Source: Actinomycetota bacterium
GTDB lineage: Bacteria; Actinomycetota; Geothermincolia; Fen-727; JAQURN01
Reading direction: 5' to 3'
Length of the DNA: 14,731 bases
NCBI GenBank assembly: GCA_028715585.1
Contig: JAQURN010000018.1
Location: 1 to 14,731, forward strand
Under the pieces are notes generated by a model, which saw nothing but the letters and a program-made list of their open reading frames with translations, made no database searches and was not told the DNA's origin. Position numbers and translations under genes: made by a program. Each line of letters opens with the position of its first letter. Position 1 is the first letter of the stretch. Positions 6,596-12,754 of this stretch are shown here, one piece after another.

Positions 6596-7063
6596 CTATT
6601 TACAGAAAAAAACTAGCCTGAATTTGCCAATCTGTATTTCGGTTCCACTTTCCAGCTTAGCTTCCTCAACTCTAGATTTATCTATGTAAGTGCCATTTAG
6701 GCTCCCAAGATCGACTATTTTGTACTCTTTCCCTTCTCGAATTATTTCAGCGTGTTGCCTTGAGACCGTTATATCGTCCAGGAAAACATCGCTCCCTGGA
6801 TGCCTTCCAACTGTTGTAACATCTTTTGTGAGCACAAACCTGGTCCCCGCGTTTGGCCCTCTTTTTACGACAAGCAACGCCCCCCCGGCCTCCAACTCCT
6901 CCTCTGGAACTTGAATCTCTGCCTCTACCTCGATATCGGCTTCAAGGGGTGTAAGTGTTATGGTCGTCTCTTCTGCTCTGGAGGGAATCTGAAGGTATGC
7001 CCCGCATCGAGAACAGTACGCGCTGCCATCTGGGTTATTGGTTCCACAAACAGGACAAAACAT
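6596..7063 (-). CDS. garA: GarA/OdhI-like FHA regulator with an N-terminal zinc ribbon
   Basis: A 155-residue cytoplasmic phosphoprotein-type regulator. Residues 1-22 form a zinc ribbon (C3-x2-C6 and C17-x2-C20). A linker then carries E31-E32-T33-T34, aligned with the ETT motif that Ser/Thr kinases phosphorylate in GarA and OdhI. The FHA domain spans about 62-153 with the phosphothreonine-binding residues G86-R87-H88, S101, H104 and N123-G124-T125. From GALLVVKRGPNAG to the C-terminal IGKFRLVF the match to mycobacterial GarA is close. Known homologues bind 2-oxoglutarate dehydrogenase and glutamate dehydrogenase to set the balance between the TCA cycle and nitrogen assimilation, and phosphorylation makes the FHA domain bind its own tail. 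It lies 11 bases after the small upstream gene. The zinc ribbon is absent from mycobacterial GarA as I recall it. Confidence 0.9.
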   Translation of the reverse strand: MFCPVCGTNNPDGSAYCSRCGAYLQIPSRAEETTITLTPLEADIEVEAEIQVPEEELEAGGALLVVKRGPNAGTRFVLTKDVTTVGRHPGSDVFLDDITVSRQHAEIIREGKEYKIVDLGSLNGTYIDKSRVEEAKLESGTEIQIGKFRLVFFCK

Positions 7064-7074
7064 AACTTCACCAC

Positions 7075-7272
7075 CTATAAATCTTTACCTTTCTCTTCAT
7101 GTAACCTTATGACCACTTCGTTGATTTCTTCCTTTTCAAACCCCATATCCTTTATTAGCCCAAGGATAGCGCTTCTCTGCTTTGATGAAAGCTCACCCAA
7201 ATCAACATATATCCTGCTCCCTTTGGGTTTCTCCTCCTCGTAAGACATCTTGGCATCCTGGCTTCCGTGCAT
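7075..7272 (-). CDS. Small protein of unknown function in the garA operon
   Basis: A 65-residue, highly charged, soluble protein that I do not recognise. After a polar start it has an amphipathic stretch, IYVDLGELSSKQRSAILGL, and a C-terminal part, MGFEKEEINEVVIRLHEE, that looks like a three-helix UBA-like unit by its MGF and helix spacing; this is a weak impression. GGGGGGG lies 9 bases before ATG 7272. An alternative ATG at 7248 with AGGA upstream would remove eight residues. It ends 11 bases before garA, so the two are co-transcribed and probably translated together. A partner role for GarA or FtsR is conceivable but rests only on position. Confidence 0.65.
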   Translation of the reverse strand: MHGSQDAKMSYEEEKPKGSRIYVDLGELSSKQRSAILGLIKDMGFEKEEINEVVIRLHEEKGKDL

Positions 7273-7303
7273 AACTTGCTACCCCCCCTGACTTCATAAG
7301 GAT

Positions 7304-7312
7304 ATTGTAGCA
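7304..7312 (-). promoter_or_regulatory. Extended -10 promoter for the small gene-garA-ftsR unit
   Basis: TGCTACAAT on the minus strand combines a TG extension with TACAAT (7304-7309), 5 of 6 matches. No -35 is visible at 16-18 bases, as is common for extended -10 promoters. The TTGACT next to it is too close to act as its -35. The predicted start at about 7297 leaves a 25-base leader that includes the poly-G ribosome-binding site. It lies in the 80-base gap after lipM. Confidence 0.45.
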
Positions 7313-7352
7313 AAGTCAACAGTTTAGGCTATAGTTCACCCTCAACAGGATA

Positions 7353-8174
7353 TCACACCCTGGGTTGGAGTCCTCCAATAAATCCATTGCTTCGATTTTT
7401 CCTCGAAAGCAAAAAGGATAACTTCTCTTCCGCCGGCGTAAGGGTGCCCTCCCACAAACTCAAACCCAGTCCTTTGGAAAACCCTTCCTTGAAAGCCTCG
7501 ACTGCCTCCGCCCAACTTACCCGCTTCGATATTTCTTCCTCCAGGCTCAGCGGCAAGGCATTGCCGCTTTTAGAGCTAAGAGGCAAGATTTCAGAATAAA
7601 AACGCTTATTTTCAGCAAGAATGAGTGTCCCGTGTTGCAAAATAGATTGTCTGTAGATTCTCTGAGCACTTCCACATATCTTCCTCTCCCCTACCGAGAT
7701 ATCAACTCCATATTCGCCAAGAAAGCACCATGCGTCCTGGCTCTCCTTTTTTTTGCCCCTCTTCGCTACTCGAGCGCTTACGCCTAGGAGACGGAGTCCT
7801 TCGATAACACATACGGAAATCAAATGAAACATCGTGTCTCGTACACGAAGAGATGGTTTTTCCAGGGGAAATATCACGCTATAGGTAAAATCATCCGCGT
7901 GAAGGAGAGCAAGCCCGCCCGTTGGTCTCCTGATTAAGTCGATGCCAAGCCTCTCACAAGCGTTGAAGTCTATTTCTTCTAAATTGGCTTTCTGAAACCG
8001 CCCAAGGGTAATAGCGGGGGGTGAAAAAGAATAGAAGCGAATCGTAGGGATTGCCCTCCCCTGGGGACATAACGCGATTGCTTCGTCCCGCGCCATGTTT
8101 AACGCCCCAGATAAACCTCCGTCTATAAGCAGGCGAATACTTTCCATTCCAGCAAGAGGAATGTCCGACTCCAT
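7353..8174 (-). CDS. lipM: Octanoyltransferase LipM-type (lipoate-protein ligase A/BPL fold)
   Basis: A 273-residue cytoplasmic enzyme of the BPL/LplA/LipB fold. R82-R-P-T-G-G87 and the following HADDFTYSV form the acyl-binding loop. The W-C150-F segment then G-E-R-K165-I-C-G-S-A-Q and LQHGTLIL match LipM, where a Cys in this position carries the octanoyl thioester during transfer from acyl carrier protein to GcvH or E2 domains. True lipoate ligases lack this Cys, so octanoyltransferase is favoured, but ligase activity is not excluded. The enzyme would supply the lipoyl cofactor to 2-oxoacid dehydrogenases or glycine cleavage. ATG 8174 lies 7 bases after the nicotinate phosphoribosyltransferase stop, consistent with translational coupling; ATG at 8147 is an alternative with no better ribosome-binding site. 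Confidence 0.8.
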   Translation of the reverse strand: MESDIPLAGMESIRLLIDGGLSGALNMARDEAIALCPQGRAIPTIRFYSFSPPAITLGRFQKANLEEIDFNACERLGIDLIRRPTGGLALLHADDFTYSVIFPLEKPSLRVRDTMFHLISVCVIEGLRLLGVSARVAKRGKKKESQDAWCFLGEYGVDISVGERKICGSAQRIYRQSILQHGTLILAENKRFYSEILPLSSKSGNALPLSLEEEISKRVSWAEAVEAFKEGFSKGLGLSLWEGTLTPAEEKLSFLLSRKNRSNGFIGGLQPRV

Positions 8175-8181
8175 GTTTTGC

Positions 8182-9345
8182 TCAAAGCTCGAGACCAGAA
8201 ATACTTTGGAGAACTTTCTCCCTTATTTCCCTGGGGGAACGGGACAGCTTGAGTTTCTTGCCCCTGTCGTAATAGCCACTGGAGAGCGCTTCCATCTCTG
8301 ACCCACATTCCTTACAAATAACTTCATTCACTCCCGCCAGAGTTTGTCTTCTCGATTTACAGGAAGAACATTCCCAAAGCTGCTTCCTGCCCGATTTCTT
8401 GCCCCTTTTCGCGCTTGGCTTACTGTCTATCTCAACTATATCCATTGAAAAATTGATAACGGGGGAATTGCTTATATGCGTCCCAACCCCGTATGCATCC
8501 GCCCATGGGTTGTATCTTAGGATGCTTTCCTCATTTATTCCACCGGAAACAAATATTTTTGCGTTCTCGTAGCCGCGAATGTCGAGTTCCCAGCGCACTT
8601 CGTCAAGAATATCCTCAAAGACGCCACGCCTGGAGGTGGGCGTATCGAGACGAACTCCATCGAGTCTATCCCCAAGCACCTCAGCCGCGTAAATCGCACC
8701 GAATTTCTCATCCTGGAAAGTATCAATCAAGGCAATTCTGTTTATCTCTGGGGGCATGGCTTCATCGAAAGCCTGGAATGCTACTTTTTCATCTTGCGCG
8801 CATAGAATCAAAGTATGCGACATAGTGCCACTTGGCTGTTCTCCTATTAAAAGAGCGCTTTCGACAACTGCTACGCCATCAAAACCACCGACGAAGGCAT
8901 TTCTTTCAATCATTGGAGCGAGAACAGGATGCATTCTCCTGGCTCCAAAGCTTATGAGCGTTCTGTCCCCAGCTGCAATTCTACATCTTGCCGCGTTTGT
9001 GGCGATGCCAGAAGCCTGGCATATCAAGCCCAGGATAGACGTCTCGTATATCCCAAAATCCAAATACTTGCCGGTCAAACAAAGGACCGGTTCGCCCGCG
9101 TAAAAAACCTGCCCCTCGTCTATCGACTCAAGATAAACGGGAAGCCCATCAACCAGCTCAAGCACTTCTTCAAGGCCAGCAAAAACCGCCCATTCCCAAC
9201 CTCCGGGAAGCGCGGTAGCCCGGACTTCCATCGAGACCGTCGGGTTTATGTTCCTACGCTCGAGTGCCTTGGCAACACGCTCAAAATAAACGTCGGTAAC
9301 TCTTCCTTGCTTTATGTGGTCCTCGGAAGCAATTTGAAATCCCAC
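8182..9345 (-). CDS. pncB: Nicotinate phosphoribosyltransferase with C-terminal zinc ribbon
   Basis: This enzyme joins nicotinate and PRPP to give nicotinate mononucleotide, the committed step of the Preiss-Handler NAD salvage route. Visible family motifs are ISFGARRMHP with the active-site His139, FVGGFDGV, LIDTFQDEK (about 206-214), VRLDTPTSRRG (about 231-241) and the phosphate-binding FVSGGI (about 265-270). The C-terminus adds a zinc ribbon with C326-x2-C329 and C344-x2-C347 set in a basic region. At 387 residues this is the short archaeal/Thermoplasma-type enzyme, not the longer enterobacterial PncB. The start codon is GTG at 9345, supported by GGGAGG 7 bases upstream. It lies 25 bases after the nicotinamidase-like gene, which would make its substrate. 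Confidence 0.92.
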   Translation of the reverse strand: MGFQIASEDHIKQGRVTDVYFERVAKALERRNINPTVSMEVRATALPGGWEWAVFAGLEEVLELVDGLPVYLESIDEGQVFYAGEPVLCLTGKYLDFGIYETSILGLICQASGIATNAARCRIAAGDRTLISFGARRMHPVLAPMIERNAFVGGFDGVAVVESALLIGEQPSGTMSHTLILCAQDEKVAFQAFDEAMPPEINRIALIDTFQDEKFGAIYAAEVLGDRLDGVRLDTPTSRRGVFEDILDEVRWELDIRGYENAKIFVSGGINEESILRYNPWADAYGVGTHISNSPVINFSMDIVEIDSKPSAKRGKKSGRKQLWECSSCKSRRQTLAGVNEVICKECGSEMEALSSGYYDRGKKLKLSRSPREIREKVLQSISGLEL

Positions 9346-9370
9346 TGTATAACCTCCCGATATCGCTCGC

Positions 9371-9904
9371 TTACCAGATAACTTCTACGCCAAATACATC
9401 CTGCATTTGCTTCAGGGAAAAAGTGTGTTCTTCTTCAGTCAGAGCAGCAACCGCTTTTGAAGGCACAACAACATCATAATCCCTCATAACCGCCTCGAGA
9501 GCAGTAACGAATACGCAGATATTGGTTACCGTCCCTGTTATAAGCAAGCGTTTCACGCCAAGTGAGCGGAGAAGATTGTCGAGCTCAGTTCCATAGAAGG
9601 CTGAAAATCTCTTTTTGCTTATCAGATGGTCTTCCTCATGAGGCTTTAACTCTTCAACTATTTCACCTCCAGGTGTGCCCTGGATGCAGTGAGGTGGCCA
9701 CTTCTGGAACTCGCGGTCATCTGAATCATGAGAGTCGTTTACATAAATGACAGGGATACCCCTCTTGCGAGCTTCATTTGCGAGCGAGTGAATCTCCGGT
9801 ATTATTTCTCTTGCCGCTGGCACAAAAAGAGAACCACCTGCTTCCGCAAAATCTCTCACCATGTCAACAATAAGTAAGGCGCTCTCAGGCGTAAAAACTG
9901 ACAT
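9371..9904 (-). CDS. pncA: Nicotinamidase/isochorismatase-family cysteine hydrolase
   Basis: A 177-residue cysteine hydrolase. The triad is D14, K98 and C130 (in GTVTNICV), with a cis-peptide region before the Cys. D57, H59 and H72 are positioned as the metal ligands found in nicotinamidases, within VNDSHDSDDREFQKWPPHC. These metal ligands and the immediately adjacent nicotinate phosphoribosyltransferase make nicotinamide deamidation to nicotinate the most likely reaction. Other isochorismatase-like hydrolases share the fold, so substrate is inferred. GAGGTGG precedes ATG 9904 by a good distance, and the gene lies 13 bases after the miaB stop. Confidence 0.85.
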   Translation of the reverse strand: MSVFTPESALLIVDMVRDFAEAGGSLFVPAAREIIPEIHSLANEARKRGIPVIYVNDSHDSDDREFQKWPPHCIQGTPGGEIVEELKPHEEDHLISKKRFSAFYGTELDNLLRSLGVKRLLITGTVTNICVFVTALEAVMRDYDVVVPSKAVAALTEEEHTFSLKQMQDVFGVEVIW

Positions 9905-9917
9905 TTGACCACCTCGA

Positions 9918-11306
9918 TTATCCTGAATATCTCAAAACATTCTCCGCGCACGGAAGCGGTTCAACTCTTTTCGGGATTAGCAATTCCTGAACCTCGCCTC
10001 TGAGGGCATGCTTTCCGGAAGCGGTTATTCGAGCTCTGATTAAGCTATCAATCGGGGCATCCTTTTCCGGGAGAAGAACGATGTGGTTTGTCGCGGTTCG
10101 CCCGATGACGTATGGTCCCTTTTTGGCGTGAGATAGAGTTATAACCTCTTCCTCCCTCCCCACAAACCTCTTTAATGCCCTCTCGGTTATTTCATCCTGC
10201 AGTCTCGAAACTTCCAGGAATCTCCTGGTTTTATCGGCCTCGGAAATCTTGCCAAGCTCAGCCTCCAGGAGGTATGCCCTCGTGTTTTCCCGGCTTGAGT
10301 ACTTGAATATATAAGCAAAGTCAAATTGCGCCTCTTCAACCAGCGCCAATGTGTCCTCGAAATCACTTTCAGTTTCCCCAGGGAATCCAACAATTATGTC
10401 CGTGGTAAGGGAAATCCCTGGCACAAGCTCGCGCGCGTGATTGATGACATCCAGGTAAAACTGTCGGTCATAACCTCTTCTCATATGTTTGAGCACCCTA
10501 TCGGACCCGGATTGAAAAGGGAGGTGGAGGTGAGGACATACCTCCTCCCTATTTCTCATAACCTCGAACAACGAATAGGAGATATCTCTGGGATGGGAAG
10601 TCTCAAATTTCACTCTTCTTATTCCCTCAACGGAGGCTACGAAATCTAGAACTTCCGCGAATCCGATGGGTTCTTGGAAATCTCTTCCATACGAATTGAC
10701 ATTCTGACCTAGCAAAATAACCTCCACGGTACCTTCTGATGCAAGAGAATCGACCTCGGCGAGTATTTCCGAGAAAGGGCGGCTTCTTTCTCTTCCCCGA
10801 ACATAAGGCACAACGCAATAAGAACAAAACCTACTGCACCCATAGCTTATAGGAACCCACGCACTGAGAAAGTTATTGCGTTTCGTGGGATGCGAATCGA
10901 TCTCACAATCGTCAACGTTGCCAAGTGCCAGAACCTGAGAATTCTTACTCATCTCAATCAAGTCGACAATCTTTCCCAATTCCTCCACACCAAAAACGAG
11001 ATTCACCCGAGGGGCACGAGTGAAAATATCGGCTCCGAGGCGCCTTGCCATGCACCCGCAGACAGCCACTACCTGCCCCTTGCCGCTGATTGCCTGAAGT
11101 GCCCCCCATACCTTGTCCTCCGCGCTTTTTCTGACGGAACACGTATTGAAGATGACCACATCTGCTTCCTGTGGTAAATCTGTCCTTTGGTAGCCCGCTT
11201 TCTCTAAAACGCCGGATATGTGCTCGGAATCATGGACGTTCATTTGACATCCATGGGTACGAAGATAATACAAATAGGGGTGCCTATTTTGCCTGGGATG
11301 CATCAT
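9918..11306 (-). CDS. miaB: tRNA-2-methylthio-N6-dimethylallyladenosine synthase MiaB
   Basis: A radical-SAM methylthiotransferase of 462 residues that adds a methylthio group to i6A37 of tRNAs reading UNN codons. The N-terminal UPF0004 domain supplies the auxiliary-cluster cysteines C20 (THGCQMN), C56 (FNTCSVR) and C85 (CGCMA). The radical-SAM domain has C157-x3-C161-x2-C164. The TRAM domain occupies about the last 70 residues. The order and spacing are those of MiaB, not of RimO or MtaB. The ATG overlaps the stop of the upstream DUF948-like gene by one base (TAATG), which implies translational coupling. It is the most firmly identified enzyme of the central block. Confidence 0.95.
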   Translation of the reverse strand: MMHPRQNRHPYLYYLRTHGCQMNVHDSEHISGVLEKAGYQRTDLPQEADVVIFNTCSVRKSAEDKVWGALQAISGKGQVVAVCGCMARRLGADIFTRAPRVNLVFGVEELGKIVDLIEMSKNSQVLALGNVDDCEIDSHPTKRNNFLSAWVPISYGCSRFCSYCVVPYVRGRERSRPFSEILAEVDSLASEGTVEVILLGQNVNSYGRDFQEPIGFAEVLDFVASVEGIRRVKFETSHPRDISYSLFEVMRNREEVCPHLHLPFQSGSDRVLKHMRRGYDRQFYLDVINHARELVPGISLTTDIIVGFPGETESDFEDTLALVEEAQFDFAYIFKYSSRENTRAYLLEAELGKISEADKTRRFLEVSRLQDEITERALKRFVGREEEVITLSHAKKGPYVIGRTATNHIVLLPEKDAPIDSLIRARITASGKHALRGEVQELLIPKRVEPLPCAENVLRYSG

Positions 11307-11677
11307 TAACTCGAAATTTCTTTAGAGAGGTGCCTCTTCAGGGCATAACCGGAAGCCGATATCCCTGAAATCAAAAGTCCGGTTTTCGTAATCGGCGACC
11401 TTGCTACCTTCTCAATCGCTTCAGACGCCTGACCCATCCGTTGCACAAGGACTTCCGTGTCCTTGGTAATTTTCTCCACCTCTGCCAGCTCCTCGTTGAC
11501 GCTTTCCAGCATCATTCCCGCTTTCCTCAAAAGGAGAAGAGTTGACGGTTTGCTTTCGCCGACTATTTCACCCACCTCTGCGAGGGTTTTTCTAAGTCTT
11601 AAGAGGACTGGTATCATCACAAATACCAGCACCACAAGCGCCGCGGCTCCCGTAACCTGGAGAATTTTCAAAGCCAT
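11306..11677 (-). CDS. DUF948-like small membrane protein
   Basis: A 123-residue protein with one N-terminal membrane helix (about 5-26), then a long amphipathic, coiled-coil-like region (about 28-90) rich in Glu, Val and Lys with heptad-like spacing, then a glycine-containing segment and a basic C-terminus (GYALKRHLSKEISS). This layout resembles DUF948/YtxG-type proteins, which are membrane-bound and of unknown function. GGAGG lies 7 bases before the ATG. It is coupled to miaB by a one-base stop/start overlap. The family assignment rests on overall architecture, so it is tentative. Confidence 0.75.
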   Translation of the reverse strand: MALKILQVTGAAALVVLVFVMIPVLLRLRKTLAEVGEIVGESKPSTLLLLRKAGMMLESVNEELAEVEKITKDTEVLVQRMGQASEAIEKVARSPITKTGLLISGISASGYALKRHLSKEISS

Positions 11678-11706
11678 GCTTTTCCTCCAATCGCTTTTGG
11701 CAAGTT

Positions 11707-11734
11707 ATTTTAGAACAACTCCCCCAAAACACAA
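11707..11734 (-). promoter_or_regulatory. Weak candidate promoter before the DUF948-like gene
   Basis: TAAAAT (11707-11712) matches 5 of 6 -10 positions; TTGTGT (11729-11734), 16 bases upstream, matches 3 of 6 -35 positions. It lies in the 59-base gap after the preceding stop. The -35 is poor, so this is only a possibility for independent transcription of the DUF948-like gene and miaB. Confidence 0.28.
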
Positions 11735-11736
11735 AC

Positions 11737-12657
11737 TCAAAGCAACCCTACAAACGGATAATTATCTAGTTTCCACCCGTCGGCTTCTTTTATGAGCCTT
11801 AAGCTTTCGACTTTCGCGGAATCATCGGGAAAATAAGCAACCACCTTTATGGTAGCAGTCATGGGGTCTAAAAAGGCAAGACTAGCCTTGCTTACATAAT
11901 AATCTGTAGCCTTTTTTCCCTCCATCCATGCTTTTTTCCACATCTGGGCGAAACCTTCTTTCGACCCGTAGAAGAGTGGGAGCACCGTCTTGAGTCTCGC
12001 GCAGAACAACCCTAACAGAACATCCGGTTTGTACTCACGAACATCGGCTTCCATAAAGGTCTCGACAACCCTGTATATTTCTTCCTTTTCTTTTTCGTCC
12101 ATTTTCACTTCATAGACACTAGCTAGTCTTGTTCCCGCTTGGAAAAAATCCCCGCTTATGCGTATTTTGAGAAAATCCGCTTTTGAGAGAAAATCGTTTG
12201 TCTTTGAAAAAGCACTCTGAGCAAGGGATTCCAAGACAACCTTTTCCGCGTCTATTTTTTCCTTTCCGGGGTTCTCGGAAAGCTCTACCAGCTTTGATAA
12301 ATAATCACCAAGGCTGGCAAGTGCCCTCTTCTCCAATTCTCCCACTTTTTCAAACCCTCCCGGGGGGATGACTTTTTCCGCTTCAAATTTTCCAAGCAGT
12401 TCCAGCATCTCCGAAGCAACCTTCCCAACGGCAGGGAAATCTGCTTCCGCTTGAATCTTCTCTGTAGCCTGAGTAACTAATTTTGCATGCGAAGCAACTT
12501 CGCCCCATCTCTTTTCAAGCTCGCCCTTATAATTCTCGATGCTTTGCTCGCGGGATTGATGTGAAAAAAACAAAAAGAGAATGATAACGATGACGACCAC
12601 AGGGATTGCAACAAAAAACCACTTCTTTCCGCGGCGAAAGGTATCAGAAAAACTCAT
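11737..12657 (-). CDS. Membrane-anchored protein of unknown function
   Basis: A 306-residue protein I do not recognise. A short basic tail (RRGKK) is followed by one strong membrane helix (about 13-32), so the rest should lie outside the membrane. The middle (about 35-160) is predicted all-helical from its Glu/Lys/Ala-rich composition. The C-terminal 100 or so residues alternate strands and end ESLRLIKEADGWKLDNYPF, a pattern typical of NTF2-like or lipoprotein-type small domains in which a strand closes with a Trp-Lys-Leu motif. No catalytic motif is visible. It sits between rny and the DUF948-like gene in the same direction, 97 bases after rny. Homologues should be sought in other early-branching actinobacteria. 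Confidence 0.75.
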   Translation of the reverse strand: MSFSDTFRRGKKWFFVAIPVVVIVIILFLFFSHQSREQSIENYKGELEKRWGEVASHAKLVTQATEKIQAEADFPAVGKVASEMLELLGKFEAEKVIPPGGFEKVGELEKRALASLGDYLSKLVELSENPGKEKIDAEKVVLESLAQSAFSKTNDFLSKADFLKIRISGDFFQAGTRLASVYEVKMDEKEKEEIYRVVETFMEADVREYKPDVLLGLFCARLKTVLPLFYGSKEGFAQMWKKAWMEGKKATDYYVSKASLAFLDPMTATIKVVAYFPDDSAKVESLRLIKEADGWKLDNYPFVGLL

Positions 12658-12684
12658 TATTTTTCCTCAAATCTCAAGGATTAA

Positions 12685-12732
12685 GAGGCTCGATTACCAA
12701 TAACACGAGATTCAAAACTTGTCTCGAGCCTC
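12685..12732 (-). repeat. Inverted repeat between rny and the membrane-anchored gene
   Basis: GAGGCTCGA (minus strand 12732-12724) and TCGAGCCTC (12693-12685) are perfect 9-base inverted copies separated by 30 bases. A nested CGAGA/TCTCG pair allows an alternative inner stem. No U-run follows, so it is not an intrinsic terminator. It may be an RNA-processing or stabilising structure in the rny transcript. Confidence 0.5.
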
Positions 12733-12754
12733 GACATACCCCTTGTAAGTAAAT

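Noticed and set aside
7313..7352. Terminator after lipM
   Set aside because: Only short weak inverted sequences around CCAGGGTG and no U-run on the minus strand.
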